Assembly: GCA_017429525.1 (NCBI GenBank)
Contig: JAFROT010000024.1
Location: forward strand, 1-62,955
From: Bacteroidaceae bacterium
Lineage (GTDB): Bacteria; Bacteroidota; Bacteroidia; Bacteroidales; Bacteroidaceae
Length of the DNA stretch: 62,955 bases
Direction of reading: 5' to 3'
The position numbers were made by a program, and so were the translations under genes. Positions 8,514-18,900 of this stretch are shown here, in pieces (position 1 is the stretch's first letter; each line of letters begins with the position of its first letter). The notes under the pieces are model-generated. The model did no database searches. It was not told the origin of the DNA and was given only the letters and a program-made list of their open reading frames with translations.

Positions 8514-11222
8514 GTGAAAGATAAAGATTTCCATAAAAAGCTGAGGAAACGCGGGCTCTACAATTCGTGCAATAATCGCCGAAGCGTGTCCGCGCGTCTC
8601 TCTTATTTTTCTCTCTTCATCCTTTCGCTTTTCGCTCCTATCCTACTCTCATGTAATGCCGAAAGCGCCCTGAAGAAAGGCGACCAATTTTATGCCTTAG
8701 GTGAGTACTACGACGCAGCCGCTGAGTATCGGACAGCTTACGGAAAGACTCCGATGAAGCTTCGCGACAAACGTGGAGAGCGGGCCTTCAAGATGGCCGA
8801 CTGCTATCGCCGAATCAACTATACGGCAAAAGCCATTGGTGCATATCAGAATGGCATCCGATATACTGAGAAAGCTATGTCTGACCGCAAAAAAGCAAAA
8901 GAGGCCAAAGAGAAGGAGCTGGAACGCAAGCAAGAACGGAAACAGGACGTGAAAGCGTCTGCCCGAACAACGGTCAGAGCGCCACGAAGCGGTGCAAAAC
9001 GCGAGCTGGAAGCAGAGCCACTACCAGATTTGTCTACCAAGGCAGGGCGGAAACTCGCTAAAGAGCAGGCAAAAGCAGAAAAGCTCTTGGAGGAACAAGC
9101 CAAGAAGGCTGAACGAGAAAGGGAAAAAGCGGAAATCAAAGCTGAGAAAGCGCAAGCCAAAGCCGAGAAAGCACGAGCCAAGGCAGAGAAATCCAAAAGA
9201 CGACGTCAACGCAAGGGACGCAGCCATCGCAACGATTCGATGACCGACTCATCGCTCGACCCACAGGATTCACTCGCTGAAGTGTCCATTCTTCAAGCCA
9301 CCCTACAGCTGGCTCGTCTCCAGCACAAGAATGGCGATTATAAGAATGCCATCAAGAACTATGAGAGCTACCTTGAGGAAGCTCGTGTGCTCTACCCCCT
9401 TTATCCATCGGTGTGCACGCCCCAAAACGACACGTTGGCCATGAATGGGCTCATCGGTGCACGCCGAGCTCCCACGGCCAAGAAGCGTGGCTCGCTCTAC
9501 ACGGTCAAGAAAGAGCCGTTGCTCAACTCACGTCGTTCTGATTTCTCACCTGCTTTGCTCGGCGACGATTCCGAGATGCTCTATTGGACAAGCACACGCC
9601 CACAAGCCACGGGCGATGACATCAGCGGAATCACGGGCACGAAGTACGCAGACATCTTCTGGACGAAGAAAGACGACAAAGGCAAATGGGCTACGCCTGA
9701 GAAAGTTGAAGGCGAGCTTAACAGCGAATTCGAGGAAGGAGTATGCAGTTTCTCACCCGATGGCAAGACGATGTACTTCACCCGGTGTACCACCGACCCC
9801 GACTATCCCCGCTATGCAAAGATCTTTACGTCACAACGTAGCGATGCCTCATGGTCGAAGCCTCAAGAACTGCAGTTCTCCAAGGATACCCTTTCGGCCT
9901 TTGCCCACCCTGCCATGTCGCCAGATGGAGAATGGCTGTATTTCGTCAGCGACATGCCTGGCGGTCATGGCGGCAAAGATATTTGGAGAATCAGCATTGA
10001 GGGCAAAGTTCTGGGTGGAGCGGAATGTCTGCCTGCTCCCATCAACACTCCTGGCGACGAGATGTTCCCAACGTTCCGGCCCAATGGCGACCTCTATTTC
10101 TCCAGCGATGGTCATCCGAGTATGGGGGGCCTAGACCTCTACATGGCTCGCCAGGATAGCGTCACCCACACATGGACAATCACTCACCTGCCAGCTCCTA
10201 TGAACTCGCAAGGCGATGACTTCGGCATGACGTTCGAGGGGCCTCACAACCGTGGCTACTTCTCGACCAACAGAGGCGACGCTCGTGGATGGGACCACTT
10301 AATGAGTTTCGAGTGTCCCGAGGTGACGCAAACTGTTCGCGGTTGGGTCTATGAGAAAGACGGTTATGAGCTGCCTGCAGGTCTAGTATACATGATTGGC
10401 AACGACGGTACGAACCAGAAACTTAGCGTACGTGGCGATGGCTCCTTCGAAGTCACCGTCCAGCCCCACGTCGAATACCTCTTCCTCGGTACTTGTAAGG
10501 GCTTCCTCAACCATGTAGAAGAGCTCACGGTGGACACTTCTAGCGTCAGCCGCGAGTATGTGCTCCAATTCCCATTGGCCAGCATTACGGCACCCGTCCT
10601 CGTGCGCAATGTCTTCTATGAATTCGACAGCGCTGCACTCACCGACGAAAGTACGGCCGCCCTCGACAGCCTAACAGCTCTACTCAACGAAAACCCGAAC
10701 GTGACCATTGAGCTCAGTGCGCACTGCGATTATCGAGGAAACGACCAGTACAACGAGCGCCTCTCACAACGTCGTGCAGAGAGTGTTGTTCGCTATCTGA
10801 TCGAACATGGCATCGCTGCCGACCGCCTGACGCCTAAAGGCTATGGCGAGTACCGTCCAAAGGTGGTCAAGCGTCGCATTGCCGAACAATATGATTTCCT
10901 GCACGAAGGCGACACCCTCACTGAGGCTTTCATCCGTGCATTGCCCAGCCCCGAGCAACAAGAGGATTGCAATGCGCTGAATCGACGCACGGAGTTCCGC
11001 GTCCTGCGTACAACCTACGGGCTCTTCGACCAATTGAAATCCAAAGTTCATGCGAAGGATGCCAAGGAGACGACTCAGGAGCAAGGAGACAGCGAGGGAA
11101 CCGAACCAGAGGTTGGCAAAGCCGATGAGAAGAGCGCAGAAGAAGAGCCGGCAAGCACCAACGAGCAGAACGAGCAGGTAATCGATGACAGACTCGACCC
11201 TGATGACGATTTCATCCCATAG
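8514..11222 (+). CDS. PorE-like lipoprotein: TPR, coiled coil, WD40-like propeller, OmpA domain
   Basis: Outer-membrane lipoprotein, about 900 aa. A lipobox (FAPILLSC) is followed by TPR-like repeats (GDQFYALGEYYDAAAEY), then a very Lys/Glu/Ala-rich coiled coil (about residues 125-240), WD40/PD40 propeller blades (FSPDGKTMYFTR, MSPDGEWLYFVSD, FRPNGDLYFSSDG), a carboxypeptidase-regulatory-like fold (VRGWVYEKDGYELPAG) and a C-terminal OmpA domain (FEFDSAAL-like start, then LSAHCDYRGNDQYNERLSQRR) that should bind peptidoglycan. This domain order is that of PorE, a type IX secretion component; the assignment is by architecture. The first usable start is GTG 8514; GTG 8586 would give a tighter signal peptide. 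Confidence 0.8.
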   Translation: MKDKDFHKKLRKRGLYNSCNNRRSVSARLSYFSLFILSLFAPILLSCNAESALKKGDQFYALGEYYDAAAEYRTAYGKTPMKLRDKRGERAFKMADCYRRINYTAKAIGAYQNGIRYTEKAMSDRKKAKEAKEKELERKQERKQDVKASARTTVRAPRSGAKRELEAEPLPDLSTKAGRKLAKEQAKAEKLLEEQAKKAEREREKAEIKAEKAQAKAEKARAKAEKSKRRRQRKGRSHRNDSMTDSSLDPQDSLAEVSILQATLQLARLQHKNGDYKNAIKNYESYLEEARVLYPLYPSVCTPQNDTLAMNGLIGARRAPTAKKRGSLYTVKKEPLLNSRRSDFSPALLGDDSEMLYWTSTRPQATGDDISGITGTKYADIFWTKKDDKGKWATPEKVEGELNSEFEEGVCSFSPDGKTMYFTRCTTDPDYPRYAKIFTSQRSDASWSKPQELQFSKDTLSAFAHPAMSPDGEWLYFVSDMPGGHGGKDIWRISIEGKVLGGAECLPAPINTPGDEMFPTFRPNGDLYFSSDGHPSMGGLDLYMARQDSVTHTWTITHLPAPMNSQGDDFGMTFEGPHNRGYFSTNRGDARGWDHLMSFECPEVTQTVRGWVYEKDGYELPAGLVYMIGNDGTNQKLSVRGDGSFEVTVQPHVEYLFLGTCKGFLNHVEELTVDTSSVSREYVLQFPLASITAPVLVRNVFYEFDSAALTDESTAALDSLTALLNENPNVTIELSAHCDYRGNDQYNERLSQRRAESVVRYLIEHGIAADRLTPKGYGEYRPKVVKRRIAEQYDFLHEGDTLTEAFIRALPSPEQQEDCNALNRRTEFRVLRTTYGLFDQLKSKVHAKDAKETTQEQGDSEGTEPEVGKADEKSAEEEPASTNEQNEQVIDDRLDPDDDFIP

Positions 11223-11375
11223 TACCTCTATCCACTTTTCTACACATCTTTTCGATATCGGTATTCGATAGCATTTCTGCTACCAGAAGGATAGCGTCAT
11301 CACGTCAAAGAATGAAAAAATAGCCTTAAACTTGAAAAAAATGAAGATTACAAACGTGGAATCGAAAAGAATTTG

Positions 11376-11383
11376 TACCTTTG
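11376..11383 (+). promoter_or_regulatory. -7 element upstream of the CorA gene
   Basis: TACCTTTG within the 290-bp gap 11223-11512. No clear -33 partner. The remaining leader of about 125 nt shows no motif I recognise; I specifically see no M-box magnesium riboswitch, though it cannot be excluded by eye. Confidence 0.5.
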
Positions 11384-11512
11384 CAGCCGTTAAACCAATC
11401 CATCAATCCGAAATGGACGATTATCACCAACGTAACAACATGAATTGAGGCTCTTGAGGTTCGCATCGCATAGCGGGCTTCGAGGCTTGCCTGCTAACTC
11501 TTTATTCTGACT

Positions 11513-12439
11513 ATGCGAACATTCTGGAACACCAATCATGGTCTGCACACGTTGGACCAATGGGCACCCAACTGCTGGGTGCAAGTTACTTGTCCCACTC
11601 AGGACGACGCACAATACCTGCAACAGGAGCTGCACATTCCCGATTATTTCCTTGACGACATCGCTGATACGGAAGAGCGTGCACGCTATGACTATGACGA
11701 TGGCTGGATCTTGATTATCCTGCGCATCCCTTATGTCAAAGAGGTCAAATCACGCACGCCCTACACGACCATACCGCTGGGAATCATCCTCAAGGATAAC
11801 ATCTGCATCACAGTATGCAACTTCGAGACCAATCTGATGATAGACTTCGTCACCTACCAGCAACGGCGTGGCGTCGGCTTCACAGATTCGGTCGACATGG
11901 TCTTCCGTCTCTTCCTCTCAACGGCGGTGTGGTACCTCAAGCGACTGAAGCAGATCAACGCTCGCATCGAGGCCGCAAAATTGCACCTTGATCGAAAGGT
12001 GGACAACGTCGACCTCATCGCGCTCTCACGACTACAAGACTCGCTGACCTACTTCGCCACATCCATCCGTGGCAACGAGACATTGCTTTCAAAACTGAAG
12101 TTCAAACTGCCGGTCGACGAATTGGACGCCGACCTTATCGAGGACGTCAGCATCGAAATGAACCAGGCACGCGAGATGACGGGAATCTACTCCAACATCC
12201 TCGAGTCGACCATGGACACCTATGCGAACATCATCAACAACAACATGTCTACGGTGATGAAGACACTGACCCTCGTGTCCATGTTCCTCATGGTTCCAAC
12301 GTTGGTCGCAAGTTTCTTCGGTATGAACCTCATCAATGGTATGGAGACCATCCCCATGGGCTTCCCGTTCGCTTTGGTCATTTCGATTGTACTGACAGTC
12401 ATCTTCTGGTGGTACGCCCGACGCAAATCGTGGATTTGA
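11513..12439 (+). CDS. CorA family magnesium/divalent cation channel
   Basis: 308-aa CorA-type transporter. A soluble alpha/beta N-terminal domain and a long helical stalk precede two C-terminal membrane helices (about residues 250-270 and 281-301). The GMN selectivity motif is present at the end of the first helix (ASFFGMNLI). The C-terminus ends in a basic ARRKSWI, as usual. Magnesium, cobalt or nickel are all possible substrates. It is a single gene flanked by a promoter-containing gap upstream and a large hairpin downstream. Confidence 0.88.
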   Translation: MRTFWNTNHGLHTLDQWAPNCWVQVTCPTQDDAQYLQQELHIPDYFLDDIADTEERARYDYDDGWILIILRIPYVKEVKSRTPYTTIPLGIILKDNICITVCNFETNLMIDFVTYQQRRGVGFTDSVDMVFRLFLSTAVWYLKRLKQINARIEAAKLHLDRKVDNVDLIALSRLQDSLTYFATSIRGNETLLSKLKFKLPVDELDADLIEDVSIEMNQAREMTGIYSNILESTMDTYANIINNNMSTVMKTLTLVSMFLMVPTLVASFFGMNLINGMETIPMGFPFALVISIVLTVIFWWYARRKSWI

Positions 12440-12470
12440 ACGATTGCCATTTAGCACGATAGACGAAACA

Positions 12471-12561
12471 TTGACGGATTGAAACATGAAGAGCTAACAG
12501 CTACTTTTGAGCTTGAAAGTATTAAAAAAGAAGCTTTTAATGTTTCAATCCGTCAATTTTT
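12471..12561 (+). terminator. Long-stem hairpin terminator after corA
   Basis: A perfect 17-bp inverted repeat: TTGACGGATTGAAACAT (12471-12487) and its complement (12540-12556), followed by TTTTT. The loop is about 52 nt and has internal short pairs such as GAGCT/AGCT. The T tail supports termination of corA; the long stem is larger than needed for an ordinary terminator. Confidence 0.6.
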
Positions 12562-12655
12562 CACTTTTCTTTTGGCGGTTCGGATTATTTTGCTTTTATT
12601 TGCAGGCCATTAGGCATTAATTCATCTATTTTTAGCTACCTAAATCGTAAGCAAA

Positions 12656-14683
12656 ATGAACGAAACCGAGAAGCTGCAGCCTACGCCCGAGTCAGAGGTC
12701 GCTGCTGTGGAAACGCAAGTGGAGTCTGCGCCCCAAGAAACGACGCAGAACGTTGAGACTCAAGAGACACCCATCGAGGAGGCCGCCACTGTGGAGGCTC
12801 CCATAGTAGAAGAACCAGCACCTGCTGAAGAGCCTGTGGCAGAAGAACCAGCACCTGCAGAAGAAGCGCCCGCCACTGAAGAAGCTGCAGAGGGATCTGC
12901 ACGCCCTGTCTACGAGACTAAAGAGCAAGTGGTTGACCGCCTCAGAGAGATTCAAGATGAGAACAATGGCGGCGACAAGAACGAACTCGATCTTCTCAAG
13001 CAGGTGTTCTACAAGCTGCACAAGGCTGCTCAGATGGCTGCTCGAAATGCATTCATTGAGGAGGGACACGCCCCCGAAGATTGGAGAGCTGAAGTCGACG
13101 GCGCTGAAGAGAATTTCAAAGCCATTATGGCCTCCATCCGCCAACGTCGTGCTGAAATTGCAGAATCAGTAGAGCGCCAGAAAGCCGAGAACCTCGAGAA
13201 GAAGCAAGCCATCATCGACCGTATCAAGGAGATGGCCACCACCCCTGAAGAGGTCAGCCAGCACTTCGATGAATTCAAGAGCCTCCAAGCTCAATGGAAA
13301 GAGCTGGGTGCAGTACCCGCCGAGAAGGCCACAGAGATCTGGAAGAACTACCAGCATTACGTCGAACAGTTCTACGATCTACTGAAGCTGAATATCGAGG
13401 CTCGTGAATATGACTTTAAGAAAAACTTAAGCGCCAAGGAACACCTCATCGAGCTGGCTGAGAAACTGGCCGATGAAGAGGATGTCATCGTGGCTTTCAA
13501 TAAGCTGCAAGGCCTCCACGCCGAGTACAAGGAAATCGGGCCCGTGGCCAAGGACCTGCGCGATCAGATCTGGGAGCGTTTCAAAGCGGCTAGCACCGTC
13601 ATCAACAAGCGCCATCAAGAGCACTTTGAGAGCATCAAGGCTCGCGAAGAAGAGAACCTGCAGAAGAAGACCGCCCTCTGCGAGAAGGTAGAGGACATCA
13701 AGTTGGACGAGATTACCACATTTGCCCAATGGGAGGAGAAGACCAAGGAAGTCATTGCCCTACAAGCTGAGTGGAAGACCATCGGTTATGCCAGTCACAA
13801 GCAGAACACGGTCATCTTCGACCGCTTCCGCACGGCATGCGACCACTTCTTCACCGCTAAGGCTGAGTTCTACAAGACCATTAAGGATGGACAGAACGAA
13901 AACCTCGAGCAGAAACGTCACCTCGTAGAGGAAGCCGAAGCTCTCCAAGACAGCACAGAATGGCGCAAGACAGCCGATCGCCTCATCGATCTGCAGAAGC
14001 AATGGAAGACCATTGGTGCTGTGCCCCGCAAGTACAGCGAACAACTCTGGAAACGCTTCACCACGGCTTGCGACAAGTTCTTCGAGGCCAAAAACGAGGC
14101 CACCGCTGGCCAACGTGCTGAAGAAAAGGAAAACCTTGCCGCCAAGAAGAGCGTCATTGAACAGCTTCGTGCGCTCGCCGAGGACACGACCAATGCCACA
14201 CTCGACAAGGTGAAGGAACTGCAGGCGCAGTGGAATGAGATCGGGCATGTGCCCTTCCGTGACAAAGATCGCCTCTTCAAGGAATATCGCTCTGTTGCCG
14301 ACGAACTCTATAAACAGTTTGGTGCCAGCCAGGCACGTCGTCGCCTCGAAGGGTTCCAAAAGAGCATACGCCAAGCTGTAGCCAAGGGTGAGAGCACTCT
14401 TAGCCGCGAGCGCGAGCGTCTCATGCGTCTCTATGAGCAGCGTAAGGCAGAGTTCCAAACCTATGAGAACAACCTCAATTTCCTCAATGCAAAGTCTAAG
14501 AATGGTAACTCACTGGTTGCCGAGATGAATCGTAAGGTCGAGATGCTACATGAGGAATTGGACCTCCTCTCCAGCAAGATCAAAGCCATCGAGACTGAAA
14601 TGCGTGCGCCCAAGAGCGACGAGAAGCCTGCTGAAGCACGTCCCGAGCAGCCCACCGAGGAAGCGCCAGAGGCTGAAGCATAA
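12656..14683 (+). CDS. DUF349 repeat protein
   Basis: Cytoplasmic protein of 675 aa. Residues 1-85 are acidic and low complexity with repeated PAEEPVAEE-type units. The rest is helical and contains about five DUF349 repeats, each marked by a motif like LQAQWKELGAVP, LHAEYKEIGPV, LQAEWKTIGYA, LQKQWKTIGAVP, LQAQWNEIGHVP. A final coiled coil and a charged tail end the protein. DUF349 proteins are widespread in Bacteroidetes; the function is not established. The gene lies between a hairpin terminator upstream and a strong terminator downstream, so it appears to be monocistronic. Confidence 0.9.
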   Translation: MNETEKLQPTPESEVAAVETQVESAPQETTQNVETQETPIEEAATVEAPIVEEPAPAEEPVAEEPAPAEEAPATEEAAEGSARPVYETKEQVVDRLREIQDENNGGDKNELDLLKQVFYKLHKAAQMAARNAFIEEGHAPEDWRAEVDGAEENFKAIMASIRQRRAEIAESVERQKAENLEKKQAIIDRIKEMATTPEEVSQHFDEFKSLQAQWKELGAVPAEKATEIWKNYQHYVEQFYDLLKLNIEAREYDFKKNLSAKEHLIELAEKLADEEDVIVAFNKLQGLHAEYKEIGPVAKDLRDQIWERFKAASTVINKRHQEHFESIKAREEENLQKKTALCEKVEDIKLDEITTFAQWEEKTKEVIALQAEWKTIGYASHKQNTVIFDRFRTACDHFFTAKAEFYKTIKDGQNENLEQKRHLVEEAEALQDSTEWRKTADRLIDLQKQWKTIGAVPRKYSEQLWKRFTTACDKFFEAKNEATAGQRAEEKENLAAKKSVIEQLRALAEDTTNATLDKVKELQAQWNEIGHVPFRDKDRLFKEYRSVADELYKQFGASQARRRLEGFQKSIRQAVAKGESTLSRERERLMRLYEQRKAEFQTYENNLNFLNAKSKNGNSLVAEMNRKVEMLHEELDLLSSKIKAIETEMRAPKSDEKPAEARPEQPTEEAPEAEA

Positions 14684-14710
14684 CAACTTCGCGAAAAAGA
14701 GAACAAAAAG

Positions 14711-14739
14711 AACGCCCAGCAGATAGTTGGGCGTTTTTC
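14711..14739 (+). terminator. Rho-independent terminator of the DUF349 gene
   Basis: AACGCCCA (14711-14718) pairs with TGGGCGTT (14728-14735), followed by a T-rich tail. Its 3' stem overlaps the -33 region of the next promoter. Confidence 0.85.
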
Positions 14740-14756
14740 TATTTTATGTACCTTTG
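14727..14756 (+). promoter_or_regulatory. Promoter of the RND efflux operon
   Basis: TTG (14727-14729), 19 nt, then TACCTTTG (14749-14756). The -33 bases lie inside the 3' arm of the preceding terminator, giving a compact terminator-promoter junction. Leader about 25 nt. Confidence 0.65.
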
Positions 14757-14788
14757 CAGCCGAAAAACGACTGAAAATCATCATCTAT

Positions 14789-15832
14789 ATGAAAGCGAAA
14801 CAAGTATTCGTTCTCTGTGCAACCCTCACATTGCTGAGTTGCAGCCAGAAGCAAGAAGTCAAGGAGAAAGCGCCAACGCGCGTGAAAACAGAAATCCTCG
14901 CTTCGACTCAGATAACAAACGGACAGACCTACGTAGGTGTCGTCGAGGAAGCCGAAGCCACGGCAGTCAGTTTCACGGGTATGGGTACAGTGCGCCGTGT
15001 CTATGTCGCCGAGGGACAAGCCGTCAGCCGAGGCCAGCTCATTGCTGAAATCGATGACACTCAGGCTCGCAATCTGCTCGAAGGCGCTCAAGCAAGCGTC
15101 ACTCAAGCCGAGGACGCCCTACAACGCTACTCCCTGCTCCATGAGCGCGGCTCGCTGACCGAAGCCCAATGGGTCGAGATTCAGAGCAAGGTTACTCAAG
15201 CACGCTCTCAGCTGGCTGTGGCCAAGAAGAACGTTGCCGATTGCCGCCTAACAGCCCCCGTAAGCGGCATCATCGGACGCAAGAATGTCAGTGCTGGCGA
15301 GACAGCAATGCCCTCGCAAGCCGTCGTGACCATCCTGGACATCAACAGTGTCAAGGTGAAATTCTCGGTCCCCGAAGCTGAGATGGTCGCCATCACGCCC
15401 TCAACGCCCACTCGCATCAGTGTAGAAGCCACGGGGCGTTCCTTCGTGGGAGGACGCATCGAGAAAGGCGTGCAAGCTGACGCCCTCACGCACACATACG
15501 ACGTGCGCGTACGCGTGGAGAATAAAGGTAGAGCATTGCTGCCTGGAATGGTCGCCAAAGTGGAACTGGGCAACGCTCCTGCTGTTCAGGCTGAAGGAAC
15601 AGCCGCAGCCACACCTTTCATCAGCCTTCCCCTCACCGCCATCCAACGCCGTGCTGACGGCTCGCTCTTCGCATGGACCATTGATGAAGCCAACAGCGCA
15701 CACCGTACTCCCATCGAGATTGGGCAGACTGCAGCCAATCGTGTAGAAATCATCAGCGGCTTGACATCAGGCCAGCGCGTTGTTACCGAGGGCTATCAGA
15801 AATTGAGCGAAGGAACAAAAGTTGTCTATTGA
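14789..15832 (+). CDS. RND efflux periplasmic adaptor (membrane fusion protein), lipoprotein
   Basis: 347-aa adaptor linking an RND pump to an outer-membrane channel. A signal peptide with lipobox (TLLSC) predicts lipid anchoring. The barrel-sandwich halves are visible as VRRVYVAEGQAVSRGQLIAE and LTAPVSGIIGRKNVSAGE, with a Gln/Ala-rich helical hairpin between them (TQAEDALQRYSLL), then the beta-barrel and membrane-proximal domains. First gene of a three-gene operon (adaptor, pump, channel) with 73 bp to the pump start. No adjacent TetR-type regulator is seen. Confidence 0.92.
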   Translation: MKAKQVFVLCATLTLLSCSQKQEVKEKAPTRVKTEILASTQITNGQTYVGVVEEAEATAVSFTGMGTVRRVYVAEGQAVSRGQLIAEIDDTQARNLLEGAQASVTQAEDALQRYSLLHERGSLTEAQWVEIQSKVTQARSQLAVAKKNVADCRLTAPVSGIIGRKNVSAGETAMPSQAVVTILDINSVKVKFSVPEAEMVAITPSTPTRISVEATGRSFVGGRIEKGVQADALTHTYDVRVRVENKGRALLPGMVAKVELGNAPAVQAEGTAAATPFISLPLTAIQRRADGSLFAWTIDEANSAHRTPIEIGQTAANRVEIISGLTSGQRVVTEGYQKLSEGTKVVY

Positions 15833-15905
15833 ACAGAGGGTAGACCAAGTCTAACGCCCGAATGTGAGTGTTTAAGCGAAGTGACCCAATTTGTGTTTTG
15901 AAGCA

Positions 15906-18900
15906 ATGGAAAAAAAGAATAGTTGGCTGGCATGGCCACTCCTCCACTACCCCATCTCACTCCTTATCGTGGGCATACTCTTTGCCCTCGGCATCTATGG
16001 AATGTACGTGATGCCAAAGGACGAATTCCCACCGTTCACCATACGGCAGGGCGTCGTCATCGCCGTCTATCCAGGTGCCACCAGCGAAGAGGTGGAGGAG
16101 CAAGTGACGCGCCCACTGGAGCGTTTTCTCTTCACCTATGGCGAAGTACGACGTGCCAAGACGACCTCAACCTCTCAGAATGGCATGGCCATGGTGCTTG
16201 TCCATCTGAACGACGATGTCAACAACAAGGACGAGGTTTGGAGCAAGATCAAACATGGCCTTTCCCTCTACAAGCAGAGCCTACCCAAAGGTGTCGTGGC
16301 GCTCATCGCTAACGATGATTTCGGCAATACGTCGGCACTCCTCATTGCCATTGAGAGCTCTGAGCGCAACTACCGTGAACTGCAACACTATAGCGATCGT
16401 CTCAGCGACCGCCTACGCCAGATTCCTTCTGTAGCCAACGTGCGCCAATATGGCGAGCAGAAGGAACAGATTTCGCTTTATATCGACCGTTCTCGACTTG
16501 AAGCGTTCGGTATCGGACAAGCATCACTCATGAGTGCGCTGCAAGCCGAGGGGCTCACAGCGATGGCGGGCTCACTCATCGGCGAGCACCAAAAGACAAT
16601 CATCCACATCGAGCCCACGCAAAACAGCGAGCAGGAGATAGCCGAGCAAATCATCTACTCCGACCCCTCAACGGGTAAAATTGTTCGCATACGTGACATT
16701 GCCGACGTGCGACGCGAGTACGACCTCACCGACAGCTACATCATGCAGAACGGACACCCCTGCCTTTTGCTGTCACTAGAGATGAACACGGGCAACAATA
16801 TTATGGCTTATGGCAAAGAAGTCGACCGCGTGATCAGCGATTTCCGTGCCAACGAACTGCCCGACGACGTCACTATCACCCGCATCGCAGATCTGCCCAA
16901 AGTCGTGGGCATGAGCATCCATGACTTCCTGCGCGACTTGCTGCTCTCCATGGCGGTCATCATCCTGGTGATGATGGTACTCTTCCCCCTGCGCTCCGCC
17001 ATCGTAGCCGCCATTACCATTCCACTGAGCACCTTCATCAGCGTAGCTTTCATGCTATTTGCTGGTTTCCCGCTCAACATCATCACGTTGGCAGCGCTCA
17101 TCGTCGTGCTGGGTATGATTGTGGACAACAGCATCGTGGTCATCGACGGTTACTTAGAATACGTAGGCAAGGGCGAGACGCCTCATCAAGCGGCCATCCA
17201 TTCTGTCAATCAGTATTTTATGCCCATGGCGTTGGCAACGCTCTGCATTTGTGCCATCTTCTTTCCTTTCCTGCTGACATTCCGTGGTGCTTTCCTCGAT
17301 GCCATCGGCGACTTCCCATGGACAATCACCATTAACCTAATGGTCTCGCTGGCTATTGCCGTTGCTGTCATCCCCTTCCTCTGCGTCAAGATCATTGGCG
17401 TTCCCGATAAGCAGAAAGAGGGCAAGCGGCTCACTGACCGCGTACAGACATTTTATGATGGCATCCTCCGTTGGACCTTCCGTCGTCCCTACATGACAAT
17501 AGCACTTGGCATGGCCACCATCCTGCTCTCACTGCTCATTGTACCCACGCTGAAGATTCGCCTCTTCCCCTTCTGCGACCGCGACCAGTTTGCTGTCGAG
17601 ATTTTCTTACCTGATGGCAAAGGCCTTGCGGACACACGCGCCATTGCCGACTCTGTCTATGCCGTCATCAGTGACGACGAACGAATCACAGGTATCACGG
17701 AATTCATCGGTTGCTCATCACCACGCTTCCAGACATGCTACGCCCCACAAATGGCCGATCGCAACTTCGCACAGTTCATTGTCAACACGACCTCACAACA
17801 AGCTACACTCGACCTCCTGGCCGACTATCAGCCACGTTTGGCTGAGCGCTATCCCGAGGCCTACGTCAAGTTCAAGCGACTGGATTTCCTCGAGGTTCCT
17901 GAATTGGAGTTTCGCTTCTATGGCGAAGACATTGACTCTTTGCATGTCGCTGCCGAACGACTAATGGAACGCATGCGTCCCTTGGCTGAGTTGGAATGGG
18001 TACACACCGATTTCCTTCAACCCTTCCCCCTCATCAATGTCGAACTCGACCCAGTGGCTGCGGCTCAGTTGGGCGTCAACCGCACAACGGCAGCCCTCTC
18101 CCTGACCACCTCCACGGGCGACATAGCCGTAGGTAGCATCTGGGAACGCGACTACGAGCTGCCCATCGTCGTGCGCGATACGACCTCACTCACCATAACC
18201 GATGTAGAGAACATCGGCGTCTTCTCGCCTCAAGCTGCTGTCAGTGCGGCTTTGGCATCGGCCAGCAGCACGCTTGGCATCTCGTCCATGGAGGGTTCCG
18301 CCAGCAAGTCTGTCGCACTCCGTCAGATAGCCACCGTGCGTCCACAGTGGACTGAAAGCCGCATCATGCATCGTGCCGGACAACGATGCCTCACCGTGAC
18401 AGCCGACTTTGCACGAGGCACCTATGCCGCACCCGTCGAGAATCGGCTTGCTGCAATGATGCGTGAGATAGACCTTCCACAGGGCGTGCGTGCTGAGGTG
18501 GGCGGTGAGCTCGAATACAACGACGAGAATATGCCACAAATCTACTATGGCATCATCATCGCCATGGTCGTTATCTTCTTCTTCATCCTATTCAATTTCA
18601 AACGCTTCGGGATTACATTCCTCTGCATGGGAGCGTTAGGATTGATGCTTCCTGGTGCCCTTATCGGCCTCGGCCTCATGAATCGCACGATTGGGTTGAC
18701 CAGCATCTTCGGTTTGATCACGCTTATGGGCATCATCATGCGCAATGAGATTCTCATCTTCGAACATGCCGATGGGCTCATGAAACGCTTCCACGCCGAC
18801 CATCCTATGCCCGCCAATCTGACCGACGAGCAGCGCGAAGTCTATCGTCGCGACTACAATTATGCCATCCAAGAAGCTTCCTACGATGCTGGACATCGAC

